64,000 nucleotides of DNA from Caldimonas brevitalea. Lineage in GTDB: Bacteria > Pseudomonadota > Gammaproteobacteria > Burkholderiales > Burkholderiaceae_C. A model generated the notes under the pieces. The model made no database searches. It saw only the letters and a program-made list of their open reading frames with translations, and was not told the DNA's origin. This document shows, in pieces, positions 37,090-45,755 of this stretch; positions within the stretch are counted from its first letter, which is position 1; every line of letters starts with the position of its first letter. Location of the stretch: contig NZ_CP011371.1 in assembly GCF_001017435.1 (NCBI RefSeq), positions 5,022,001-5,086,000 of the forward strand, read 5' to 3'. The position numbers and the translations under genes are program-made.

Positions 37090-38802
37090 ATGGACCGTTC
37101 CCCTGCCCACGAGGAGATGCCGCGCGGCAAACGCCTGCTCCTTGCCGCCGGCACCGGGGCCGGGTTGACGCTCGCCTGGGTGCTGTTCAGCCTGGCCGCC
37201 GCCAGCTGGATCACGCCCGCACTGCCCGGCGCCGACGCGCCGGCGCAGGCACGCCTGCTGGTCTGGGTGTTCGTCGTCGGGCTGGGCCTGATGATGGCGC
37301 TGGCCTGGTGGTTCGGTCGCCGACTCGATGCACTGTCGGTCGAACGCCGCCAGGCACAGAGCCACCGACAGGCCTTGCAGCAGTTGTTGTCCGAGTGGTA
37401 CTGGGAAACTGACGCCGCACACCGGCTGACGGTCCTGCGGCCACCGCAAGGCGCCGCGGTGCGCGACTGGCACTTCGAGGGACGACTGGGCCGCACCCTG
37501 TGGGACGACTTCGGCAGTGAACCCGAGCTGTGGAGTGCCCACCGGCAGATGCTCGACGCGCACGAACCCTTTCTCGGCTTGCCGGCGCACCGCCGCGAGC
37601 CCGACGGCCGCAGCAGCCTGTGGCTGCTGCGCGGTGTGCCCCGCTACGATGCCGAGGGCCGCTTCACCGGCTATCTGGGCTGCGCACGCAACGTGTCGGC
37701 CCGCGCCGAACTGCAGTTCGACCGCCAGATTGGCATGCAGTTGCTCGACACGGTGCCGAGCGCGGTGCTGTTGGCCGAGTCACTGCCCACCGACGGCGCC
37801 GCGCCCCGCTACCTGATCCGGCACTGCAACGAGCTGGCGGCGCGCCGCATCGGCGACAGCCGCGAGAAGCTGATCGGGCGCGACGTGTTGACCTCGGTGG
37901 GGCGGGTGGCGGAATGGCCGCTCGCGCCGGTGCACCAGCGCCTCGGCCTGCCGGCCCCGGACGCCGCCGCCTCGGCGCCGCCCTCGCGCGCCTGGGAGGC
38001 ACAGATCGACATGTTCACCTTCGAACACGGTGGCACGCGGCGCCAGGCCCTGCTGCTGGTGTTCACGCCGCCGACGGCGAGCGCCGACGAAGCGGCGCAG
38101 CTGGAGCGGCAGGCCGCGGAGCGCGAGCTCGAGTCGTTCAGCTACACCGTCTCGCACGACCTGCGGGCGCCGATCCGGGTGGTGGAAGGCTTCACCAAGA
38201 TCCTGAAGGAAGACTACGGCCGCTCGCTCGACCGCATCGGCAACGACCACCTCGACCGGGTGTTGGGCGCGGCGGCGCGCATGAACGGCATGATCGACGC
38301 CTTGCTGGCGCTGTCGCAGTTGTCGGCCAAGCCGGTGCAGCAGCAGCCGGTCAACCTGACGCAGCTGGCCACCTACATCCTCGACGACCTGAAACGGCAA
38401 TCGCCCGAACGGGCCGTGGAGGTGCACATCCGCCCCGGCATGACGGCCCAGGGTGACCCGACCCTGCTGCGGGTCGTGCTCGACAACCTGCTGGGCAACG
38501 CCTGGAAGTACAGCGCCAAGCGCGACAAGGCGGTGATCGAATTCGGCTGCACCCAGCAGGACGGCCGCACGGTCTACCACGTGCGCGACAACGGCGCGGG
38601 CTTCGACATGCGCTTCGCCGATCGCCTGTTCGGTGTGTTCCAGCGACTGCACAGTGCCAGCGACTTCCAGGGCACCGGCGTCGGTCTGGCGTCGGTGCAG
38701 CGTATCGTGCGGCGCCACGGCGGCCAGATCTGGGCCGAATCGGAAGTCGGCCAGGGCGCCACCTTCTACTTCACGCTGGGCGAAGCGAAGCGGGGTAACT
38801 GA
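37090..38802 (+). CDS. Membrane sensor histidine kinase (bacteriophytochrome-type HisKA)
   Basis: This 570-residue kinase has two membrane helices (about 15-42 and 57-76) around a short periplasmic loop, two PAS-like domains, then a HisKA domain with His356 in SYTVSHDLRAPIRVVEGF and a HATPase domain ending in FQGTGVGLASVQRIVRRHGG. The SHDLRAPLR-type H box is typical of phytochrome-related kinases whose regulators are single-domain receivers. It is divergent from the hybrid kinase gene, with only about 180 bp between them. ATG 37090 is chosen because the possible -10 box overlaps ATG 37081. Confidence 0.9.
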   Translation: MDRSPAHEEMPRGKRLLLAAGTGAGLTLAWVLFSLAAASWITPALPGADAPAQARLLVWVFVVGLGLMMALAWWFGRRLDALSVERRQAQSHRQALQQLLSEWYWETDAAHRLTVLRPPQGAAVRDWHFEGRLGRTLWDDFGSEPELWSAHRQMLDAHEPFLGLPAHRREPDGRSSLWLLRGVPRYDAEGRFTGYLGCARNVSARAELQFDRQIGMQLLDTVPSAVLLAESLPTDGAAPRYLIRHCNELAARRIGDSREKLIGRDVLTSVGRVAEWPLAPVHQRLGLPAPDAAASAPPSRAWEAQIDMFTFEHGGTRRQALLLVFTPPTASADEAAQLERQAAERELESFSYTVSHDLRAPIRVVEGFTKILKEDYGRSLDRIGNDHLDRVLGAAARMNGMIDALLALSQLSAKPVQQQPVNLTQLATYILDDLKRQSPERAVEVHIRPGMTAQGDPTLLRVVLDNLLGNAWKYSAKRDKAVIEFGCTQQDGRTVYHVRDNGAGFDMRFADRLFGVFQRLHSASDFQGTGVGLASVQRIVRRHGGQIWAESEVGQGATFYFTLGEAKRGN

Positions 38803-38841
38803 CGCGCCTTGCGTCGGTTCGGTGCAGCGCCTTGCGTCGGC

Positions 38842-39453
38842 TCAGCCGAGCCCGCCCGGGGCGCTCAACATCTCGAGCGCCTCGACAAACCGCCGGCTTT
38901 GCTCCTCCAGCGTCAGGCCACCTTGCTGCGCCAGCTTCTGCAAGCGCTGCAAGGCCTCGCGCCGGTTGACCGAGAAGCGGTGCATCGCAATGCCGACCGC
39001 GATCGCGACCCAGGCATTCAGCGCCGCGTCGCCAGCGGCTGCTGCGGGCGCCGGCGAGACCGGGGCCGGCGACGGCCGGGCGGTGAACGCGGCCTCGACG
39101 GCGGGCACGATCTGCCGGATGTCGACCGGCTTCACCAGATAGGCCACCGCGCCGAGTTCCTTGACCTTGCGGACCGTCTCGTCGTCCGAGAACGCCGACA
39201 GGAACATGAAGGGAATCTGCAGATGGTCGCGCAGGTAGGCGGCGACGTCGAAGCCGCTCTTGCCTTCCATGCGGATGTCGAGCAGGGCGAGCGCGGGGCG
39301 GTGTTCGCGCGCCAGCAAGATGGCGTCGTCGCCGTTGTCGGCATCCACCACCTCGTAGCCGGCCTGCGACAGCCCGTGGGTCAGCGTCGCCAGCACCAGC
39401 CGGTCGTCGTCCACCACCAGGATCTTGCCTCTGTCAGGCTGCACAGCGCTCAT
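38842..39453 (-). CDS. REC-ANTAR response regulator
   Basis: This 203-residue regulator joins a receiver domain (about 10-125; phospho-acceptor Asp59 in LLDIRMEG, conserved Lys in YLVKPVD) to an ANTAR domain (about 145-195, AVGIAMHRFSVNRREALQRLQKLA). ANTAR domains bind paired RNA hairpins and prevent transcription termination, so phosphorylation should switch an RNA-level response in target leaders. An Ala/Pro linker joins the two parts. The multi-PAS kinase encoded 92 nt upstream on the same strand is the probable partner. I did not find a matching twin hairpin in this window. Confidence 0.9.
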   Translation of the reverse strand: MSAVQPDRGKILVVDDDRLVLATLTHGLSQAGYEVVDADNGDDAILLAREHRPALALLDIRMEGKSGFDVAAYLRDHLQIPFMFLSAFSDDETVRKVKELGAVAYLVKPVDIRQIVPAVEAAFTARPSPAPVSPAPAAAAGDAALNAWVAIAVGIAMHRFSVNRREALQRLQKLAQQGGLTLEEQSRRFVEALEMLSAPGGLG

Positions 39454-39544
39454 GTCGTTGCATCGACTTTCTCAATCCGAACGGCGATTGTCGCGTAAAT
39501 CCCGTTGACACCGCCGCCAACCGACGAGCGCGCTCCCCGGAGGT

Positions 39545-42500
39545 TCAAACGGTGTCCTGGCGCACCACACCGGGCGGCGTGAGATGCACCCGCGAGAGCA
39601 CCCCGCCGTCGCTGTTCTCCAGCGTCAACCGGGCGCTGCGGCGGGGCAGCAGCGCCCGGATCAGGCCCAGGCCCGAGACGCCGCCCGGAAAGCGGGCCAG
39701 GCTGAAGTCGGCCGGCAGCTGCCCGGGGTTGGCCACCTCGATCTGCACCCATTCGGCGTCGCAGCGCAGCCGGCAGACCACGGTGCCCGCCTCGCTGTGC
39801 TTGATCGCGTTGGTCAGCAGTTCGTTGAGCGTCAGCGCGATCGGGATCGACTCGGCTTCGGGCAGAGCCCATTCGTCGACGTGCACACCTTCGATGCTCA
39901 GCGTGATCGGGCGGTCGAAGCTCTTTTGCACCGAGCCGGTGATGGCCTCGACCACCCGCCGCAGCCTCAGCATGCCGGCCGCGCCCACCTGCAAGCCGTA
40001 GACATGGGCGATGGCCTGCACCTGCCCCGCCACTTCGCCGATCGCCTCGGCCATCTCCGGCTTGCGCGCCGCGATCTGCTGCAGCAGGCCGGCCACACCC
40101 TGCAGGTTGTTCTTGATACGGTGGTGCACTTCCTTGACCAGCAGCTCGCGCTGCGCGATCACCGCTTCGAGCCGCGCCTCGTGGGCGGCGCGCTGCTCGG
40201 TCACGTTGGCCGCCACCAGCAGCAGCTGGTCCGGTGGCTCCCCGGGCTTGGCCAGCGGCAGATAGCGTGCATCCCAGACGGTCTCGGCGTCGTCCAGCAC
40301 CACCGTGTAGTCGCGTTGCGTGACGCCCTGCGCCGCCAGCGCCGTCTGCATGTCCTCGCGCATCGCCCGCGCGCGCCCGGGCGGGTAGACCTCTTCGGGG
40401 ATGGTGCCGATGAGGGCTTCGACCGGGCGCCCGATCAGGCCCGCCGCAATCGGATTGGCTTGCAGGATGCGCAGCGTGCGCGCGTCGCGCAGCGTGATCG
40501 CCAGCGGCGCCAGGTCGATCAGCCGCGTCAGCGACGCCTGCGCCTCCGCGATGCGCTGCTCGGCCTGGCGCCGGCTGTCGATGTCGAGCAAGGCATAGGT
40601 GATTTCGCGGCCGTGGGCGCTGCTGCCGGTCAGCACCGCATTGCCCACCACCCAGAAGTGGCGGCCGTCGCGCGCCAGCACCTCACATTCGAAGGTGTTC
40701 GACTCGCCTTCCTCGATCTGATCGGTGGACCGGCGGAAGGGGTGATCGGGGTCGTCCGACGCCACCAGGCTGATCGGCTGGCCGTGAAAGTCGGCCAGGT
40801 CGCCGCCGAACATGCGGCGGGCCGAGCGGTTCATCCACTCGATGCCGCCCGGGCCGACGGTGACGATGCCCACCAGCACCGAGTCCAGGATGGCGCGGGT
40901 GCGCTCCACCTGGTGGGCCAGCGCATGCTCGGCGGTGCGCCGGGCGTCGATGTTGACATAGGAGCCGATCACGCCGAGGCCGGGCGCGCCGTCCTGCACC
41001 CGCCGTTTGTGCACCTGCACCCAGCACAAGGAGCCGTCCTTGCGTCGCAGCCGGCGCTCGCCCGTCCAGCGCCCGTCGCGCTGCAAGGCGCCCTCGCACT
41101 CGGCCTGCCAGCGCCCGTATTCGGCGTCGTCCGAGAACAGCACCCGTTCGTCGAGCCCGATGACCTCTTCGGCGCTGTAGCCGGTCAATAGCGTGAAGCC
41201 GGCACTGGCACGCTGCACACATCGGTCGCGGACGAACACGATGCCCACGTCCGACAGGCTGAACATCAGCTCGCGGTCGCGTGCCAGTGCGGCCAGCTCG
41301 GCCTGCTGCGCCTTGAGCCGGCTGACGTCGGTCAGCACGGCAATCGCTTCGAGTTCGGGGCCGCCACTGTCCATGCGGCGCACCGACAGCACACACCAGC
41401 GGGCGCCGGCCTCGGCCGGCATCTCGAGTTCGGTCTCGTACAGGCCGTCGTCGGCCAGCACCTGCATCGCGTCGCGCAAGGCCTGCTGGGTGGCGGCGTC
41501 GCGCGGCAACAGCGTCGCCAGCGGCCGCTCGTGGGCGGCGTGCGGCTCGAGCCCGAGCATCCGCTCGAACTGGCGGTTGCAACGTTGCACCATGCCGCCG
41601 CGCAGGTAGGCGATCCCCGTGGTGGTGCTTTCGAGGATGGTGGTCAGCTCGCGCAGCAAGCGCTCGCCGCGCTGCTGTGCCACGTGCTGCTCGGTCACGT
41701 CGAGCGTGACCACCGACGTGCTGCGCCGCCCCGAACTCAGCGTGCGTGGCTCGACGCGGGTCTGCAGCCAGCGTTCGCCCAGCTCGGGATGCCCGATGGC
41801 ATAGCGCGCATCGGCGCGCACCCCCTGCCGCACCGCGCGCTGCACGCGGTCGAACTCGGGCAGGGTGTCAGGGCGCACCAGGTCGCGGCTGATCGCCTTC
41901 AGCTCGCTCGACATCAGGCCGACCCCGCTCGGCACACGGCCGCCGAACTGGAAGCGGCCCGTGCCCGCATCGAAGGTGGCGAGCCCGGCTTGTGCGGTCT
42001 CGGCCAGCGCCCCGAGCTGGGACTCCGCCATGTCGCGCTCATCCTCGGCAGTGCGGTCTTCGATCACCACCATGTAGCGCCGTTGGCCCTGACGTTCTTC
42101 CAGGCACCGGACCACCGCCCGCAAGGCCAGTTCTTCGTCGCCGTTGACCAGGCTGCCATGGCGGTGCAAAGGCGGGCCGCCGGGAGGCTGGGCCGCCAGC
42201 GGCCCGCCGGCGTACCAGCCGAGCAGGTCTTGCAGACTCGGGTCGGCCTGCGCCAGCGACGCCGGCACCGAGCCGATCAACTGTCGCAAGGCCGGGTTGG
42301 ACCGCACCACCTGCCCGTCTTCGTCGAACAGCATCATGCCCACCGGCGTCAGCTCGAACCATTGATCCAACTCGTGCACCGAGCGGTCGGCGCGCTCACG
42401 CGCCTGGTGCTCGGCGGTGCTGTCGTGCAGCACGGCCAAGGCCAGCACGCGGCCGTCGGCGTCGCGCACACGGCGGTGGGCGGCGCGATACCAGCGCGTC

Positions 42501-43186
42501 TGCCCGGCCGCGTCGATGAAACGGCGCTCGGTCAGCTCCGCGCTGTGGGCATCGTCGCGAGCGAGTTGTTGCCGCAGCTGCTGGTGGTAAACACGGTCGT
42601 CGGCGTGGAACAAGGCCATCGGGTCCAGCCCGATCAGCTCGTCGCGGCTGTAGCCGCTGTAGTCGATAAACGCCTGGTTGATGTCGACGATGCGGTACTG
42701 AGCATCTTGCAGCACGACCGGAAACGGCGAGTGCCAGAACATGCGGCGCAGTTCGCGCAGGGCCTGGTCGTCGCCCTCATCGGACGGCGGCGGGGTGCCG
42801 GGTGCGGCAACAGGCCTGCTGCGTGGAGCGCCCAGCGCCTCCAGCCGGAGCTGCCAGTGCCCGCCGCCATCGCCGCCGAACACCAGTCGCGCCGGCTGCT
42901 GGGGGACGGCCGTCACGCGAGGTCCGGTGACCGGCCAGAACGGCCGTTCAGGGTGACGAGCCGCCTGACGCAGTTGCGCCAGCACCCATTGCAGCGCAGA
43001 CAGGCCGAGCACCCCGACCAGGGACGACACGGCGCCGCCCTCCTCCACCCGCAGCTGGGCGCGCGCTGCCGCATTCGCCTGCACGATGCGCCCGCCGGCA
43101 TCGAGCACCAGAACGGGCGCTGCGGCAGAGTCGGCGGCTGCGTCCTCCGGAGTGCCTGTGCCGTGTTCGCCTGACTGCGCGCTCAT
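39545..43186 (-). CDS. Multi-PAS HisKA_2-type histidine kinase
   Basis: This 1213-residue soluble protein has about seven PAS/PAC repeats in tandem, then a HisKA_2 dimerisation domain with the phospho-acceptor His1021 in VKEVHHRIKNNLQGV and a HATPase domain of the matching short type. Kinases of this class typically pair with receiver proteins of the ANTAR or single-domain kind, and the REC-ANTAR gene lies directly downstream. The many PAS domains suggest integration of several ligands or redox cues. No membrane helix is seen. The stop is TGA at 39545-39547, and the 92-nt gap to the regulator carries no clear terminator. Confidence 0.92.
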   Translation of the reverse strand: MSAQSGEHGTGTPEDAAADSAAAPVLVLDAGGRIVQANAAARAQLRVEEGGAVSSLVGVLGLSALQWVLAQLRQAARHPERPFWPVTGPRVTAVPQQPARLVFGGDGGGHWQLRLEALGAPRSRPVAAPGTPPPSDEGDDQALRELRRMFWHSPFPVVLQDAQYRIVDINQAFIDYSGYSRDELIGLDPMALFHADDRVYHQQLRQQLARDDAHSAELTERRFIDAAGQTRWYRAAHRRVRDADGRVLALAVLHDSTAEHQARERADRSVHELDQWFELTPVGMMLFDEDGQVVRSNPALRQLIGSVPASLAQADPSLQDLLGWYAGGPLAAQPPGGPPLHRHGSLVNGDEELALRAVVRCLEERQGQRRYMVVIEDRTAEDERDMAESQLGALAETAQAGLATFDAGTGRFQFGGRVPSGVGLMSSELKAISRDLVRPDTLPEFDRVQRAVRQGVRADARYAIGHPELGERWLQTRVEPRTLSSGRRSTSVVTLDVTEQHVAQQRGERLLRELTTILESTTTGIAYLRGGMVQRCNRQFERMLGLEPHAAHERPLATLLPRDAATQQALRDAMQVLADDGLYETELEMPAEAGARWCVLSVRRMDSGGPELEAIAVLTDVSRLKAQQAELAALARDRELMFSLSDVGIVFVRDRCVQRASAGFTLLTGYSAEEVIGLDERVLFSDDAEYGRWQAECEGALQRDGRWTGERRLRRKDGSLCWVQVHKRRVQDGAPGLGVIGSYVNIDARRTAEHALAHQVERTRAILDSVLVGIVTVGPGGIEWMNRSARRMFGGDLADFHGQPISLVASDDPDHPFRRSTDQIEEGESNTFECEVLARDGRHFWVVGNAVLTGSSAHGREITYALLDIDSRRQAEQRIAEAQASLTRLIDLAPLAITLRDARTLRILQANPIAAGLIGRPVEALIGTIPEEVYPPGRARAMREDMQTALAAQGVTQRDYTVVLDDAETVWDARYLPLAKPGEPPDQLLLVAANVTEQRAAHEARLEAVIAQRELLVKEVHHRIKNNLQGVAGLLQQIAARKPEMAEAIGEVAGQVQAIAHVYGLQVGAAGMLRLRRVVEAITGSVQKSFDRPITLSIEGVHVDEWALPEAESIPIALTLNELLTNAIKHSEAGTVVCRLRCDAEWVQIEVANPGQLPADFSLARFPGGVSGLGLIRALLPRRSARLTLENSDGGVLSRVHLTPPGVVRQDTV

Positions 43187-43270
43187 GGTCCTGCCTGTCT
43201 GCTGTTCGGTGCGATCAGCAAGTGTAGAGGCAGCGTGCGCCCGCGGTGGCGCTGGGGGTCGTGGTCCGGC

Positions 43271-44467
43271 TTATTCCAGCTGGCCTGCCGAGGTCAGCGT
43301 CGCCAACACCGCACGGTTGGTCTCGGCGAGGCTCATCAGCAGGTGCTCTGCATGTTCATTGATCACCGGCGCCGTCTCGGTTTCCACCGCGCGTGCCAGC
43401 TCCAAATACGGCTGGTAGGGGCCGCTGGCGTCGACCAGTGCCTGGTACACCGCTTCGGGCACCGGGATGGTCTTGAGCAGCTCGTCGAACGGTTTGTGGA
43501 ACAAGCGGTCGAGCAACGAGAACACGCCGCAGATGAACACCTCGCCGCGCATCTCTTCGCTGCCGGAGGGGCCCACCAGCTGCTCCATGAAGATGCCGCG
43601 GCGCACCGACGCGAACATCACCGGGCGCATGTTGGCGTCCTTGCTCGCCGTCGCGAGCAGCAGCGCGAGCCAGCGCTTCAGCCGTTTGTAGCCCAGCAGC
43701 ATGATGGCGTGCCGGAACGAGCTGATCTCGACCGACAGGCCGAAGGCCGGCGAGTTGATGTAGCGCATCAGCTGGAAGGCCAGCGTCGGGTCGCGCTTGA
43801 GCACCGCATCGAGCTTGTCCACGTCTTCGCCGGCATCGACGCGGCGGATCAACTCGACCAGCACGCCCATGTCGGGCTGGCCGGCCTTCACGCCCGCGGT
43901 CGAGATCACGTCTTCGATCGGCCAGCCGAGGATGGCCAGGGCGCCGCGGCCGAAGCTGGCTTCCATCTCGGCGATCGTGCGCACGCCACTCTGGATGAAG
44001 CCGATGCTGCGCGTGACGCCCGGCTCGCTATGGCCGGGCGCCTCGTTCTTGCGACGGTCGTCGTGCAGGTCGATGATGGAGTACTTGAAGCAAGGCAGCA
44101 CCTCGCGCGGCAGGCTCGAGGCGGGCCGGCCGTGCAGCAACAAGGTATTGCCGTTGGCGCGCAGCTGCTCCATCACGGGGATGTTGGCCGGGTCGCTGGC
44201 GATGAACGAGGGCACCTCGATCATCACGTTGGGCAAGGGCTTGGCCCGCATCAGGTCGTTCAGCAAGGTTTCGCTCATGATGTTGAGCGACACCCGCGCA
44301 CCTCCCTCGGGCCACACCTGGGCGATGGCCTGCAGCAGTTCGTCGGCCTGCAAGGCGCTGCCCGGCTTCAGGGCCGAGACGGTGAGGCGCGTCGCCACGA
44401 CCGCGCGGTTGCGGTCCACCATCGGCGAGTAGCTCAGCGCGATGTGGCGAAGGACGTCGATTTCCAT
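43271..44467 (-). CDS. HDOD protein with degenerate EAL domain (YuxH type)
   Basis: This 398-residue protein has an N-terminal region with EAL-domain layout but without the catalytic EAL and metal-binding residues, followed by an HDOD domain (about 200-390; DPTLAFQLMRYINSPAF, ISSFRHAIMLLGYKRLKRW). Proteins of this build are signalling adaptors that bind partners rather than hydrolyse c-di-GMP, and several act in motility control. It is the last minus-strand gene before the flagellar operon. ATG 44467 (MEIDVL) is preferred over ATG 44488, which has only a GGGG run next to it. Confidence 0.85.
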   Translation of the reverse strand: MEIDVLRHIALSYSPMVDRNRAVVATRLTVSALKPGSALQADELLQAIAQVWPEGGARVSLNIMSETLLNDLMRAKPLPNVMIEVPSFIASDPANIPVMEQLRANGNTLLLHGRPASSLPREVLPCFKYSIIDLHDDRRKNEAPGHSEPGVTRSIGFIQSGVRTIAEMEASFGRGALAILGWPIEDVISTAGVKAGQPDMGVLVELIRRVDAGEDVDKLDAVLKRDPTLAFQLMRYINSPAFGLSVEISSFRHAIMLLGYKRLKRWLALLLATASKDANMRPVMFASVRRGIFMEQLVGPSGSEEMRGEVFICGVFSLLDRLFHKPFDELLKTIPVPEAVYQALVDASGPYQPYLELARAVETETAPVINEHAEHLLMSLAETNRAVLATLTSAGQLE

Positions 44468-44533
44468 GACAGTGATTCCGGGTGCCATCCCCCGGCGGCG
44501 GCGGTGACGCCTGCGCTGGCTCGAGCCGGTGGA

Positions 44534-45718
44534 CTAGCGGATGTAATCGAACAGCGACATGCGCTGCACTTGGGCATAGGTCTGCAATGCGGCATCGTAG
44601 CCGCTTTGCTTCTCCTGAAATTTGGAAATTGCCTCTACCAGGTCCAAATCTTCCGCACTTGCGCGATCTGTTTGCGCGTGCAGCTTGGACGAGGCCAGCC
44701 GGTCCTCGACGTTCTCGACCCGGTTCAGCGTGTCGCCAACCGCGCTGCGCACGCCCTGCAGGCGTCCGAGCACCGAATCCAGGTCGCGCAGGCCGTCGCT
44801 GACAGACTGCTGAACATTGCTCGAACTCTTGAGCCCGGCGATGGCCTTGTCCAGCGCGTCGAAGACGGTCAAGTTGGGTTCGCTGGGGCGCAGCTCGAAG
44901 CTGTCGCCGTTGGCGGCCGGGCCGGTGATCGTGAACGACATGCCGTCGATCTCGATCGCCTCGCCGGTCTCGTAGGGCACGCCCGTCAAGGCGGTGGCGG
45001 CACCGTCGCGCAGCACGGAGTAGCTGGTGACGCCGCCCGCCACGGTCATGTTGACGGTGTAGGTCGAGCCGGTCAACGCCGCCGGGTCCTTGATGGCGCC
45101 CGCGTCGATCCAGCTCTTGCCGGTGTTGCCCGCGCCCGCACGCGTCTCGAACACGCCGTTGCCGGTCATCGCCGTCATCCAGGCCGAGTTGCCGTCCACC
45201 GTGATGGGCAGCGTCTCGCCCGAGGCCACCGCGATCTCGCCGCTGGTGCCGGTGAACACCACCTGCCCTGCGCTCTCCAGGAAGGGCTGCGAGGGCGACC
45301 CCTGCCCGGCGAACAGGTAGCCACCGGCGCCGTCGCTGCGGTTGGCCACTTTGAGCAGTTGGTCACGGTATTGCTGCAGCTGCGCGGCCAGGGTCTTCTG
45401 TTCGGCCGGCGTGTAGCTGCCGTTGCCGGCCGCCACCAGCCCTTCGCGGGCGGACTGCAGCAGGCCGATGCTGTCGCCCAGCGCATCCTCGGTCAGCGTC
45501 ATCGCGTTGCGGCTCGACTCGACCGCACGCTGGGCCACCACGGCGCGTTCTTCCTGCGCACGCGCGCGCTCGGCCCGCGCCGCGGCCGTGGGGTCGTCGC
45601 TGCCGCGCATGACACGCTTGCCGCTGGTCAGCCGGTCCTGCGCTTCCGACAGATCGCTCTGGCGATGCTGCAGGTTGTTGACGGCGACTTCGTAGGTGTG
45701 GACGGTGGCGATTCTCAT
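44534..45718 (-). CDS. flgL: Flagellar hook-filament junction protein FlgL
   Basis: This 394-residue protein is HAP3, the second junction protein between hook and filament. The N-terminus MRIATVHTYEVAVNNLQHRQSDLSEAQDRLTSGK has the coiled-coil flagellin-like pattern, and the C-terminus ends with a second coil finishing QTYAQVQRMSLFDYIR. The beta-rich middle forms the exposed domain. It is secreted by the flagellar type III system and lies last in the flgB-L operon, 37 nt after flgK, as in other betaproteobacteria. Confidence 0.95.
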   Translation of the reverse strand: MRIATVHTYEVAVNNLQHRQSDLSEAQDRLTSGKRVMRGSDDPTAAARAERARAQEERAVVAQRAVESSRNAMTLTEDALGDSIGLLQSAREGLVAAGNGSYTPAEQKTLAAQLQQYRDQLLKVANRSDGAGGYLFAGQGSPSQPFLESAGQVVFTGTSGEIAVASGETLPITVDGNSAWMTAMTGNGVFETRAGAGNTGKSWIDAGAIKDPAALTGSTYTVNMTVAGGVTSYSVLRDGAATALTGVPYETGEAIEIDGMSFTITGPAANGDSFELRPSEPNLTVFDALDKAIAGLKSSSNVQQSVSDGLRDLDSVLGRLQGVRSAVGDTLNRVENVEDRLASSKLHAQTDRASAEDLDLVEAISKFQEKQSGYDAALQTYAQVQRMSLFDYIR

Positions 45719-45755
45719 CGGGAACTCCCTCTTCTAGACGCTCGGCCGCGCGGCA

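Noticed and set aside
27918..44432. Plus-strand frames opposite the kinase genes
   Set aside because: Antisense to well-supported minus-strand kinases, low-complexity protein sequence, no ribosome sites.
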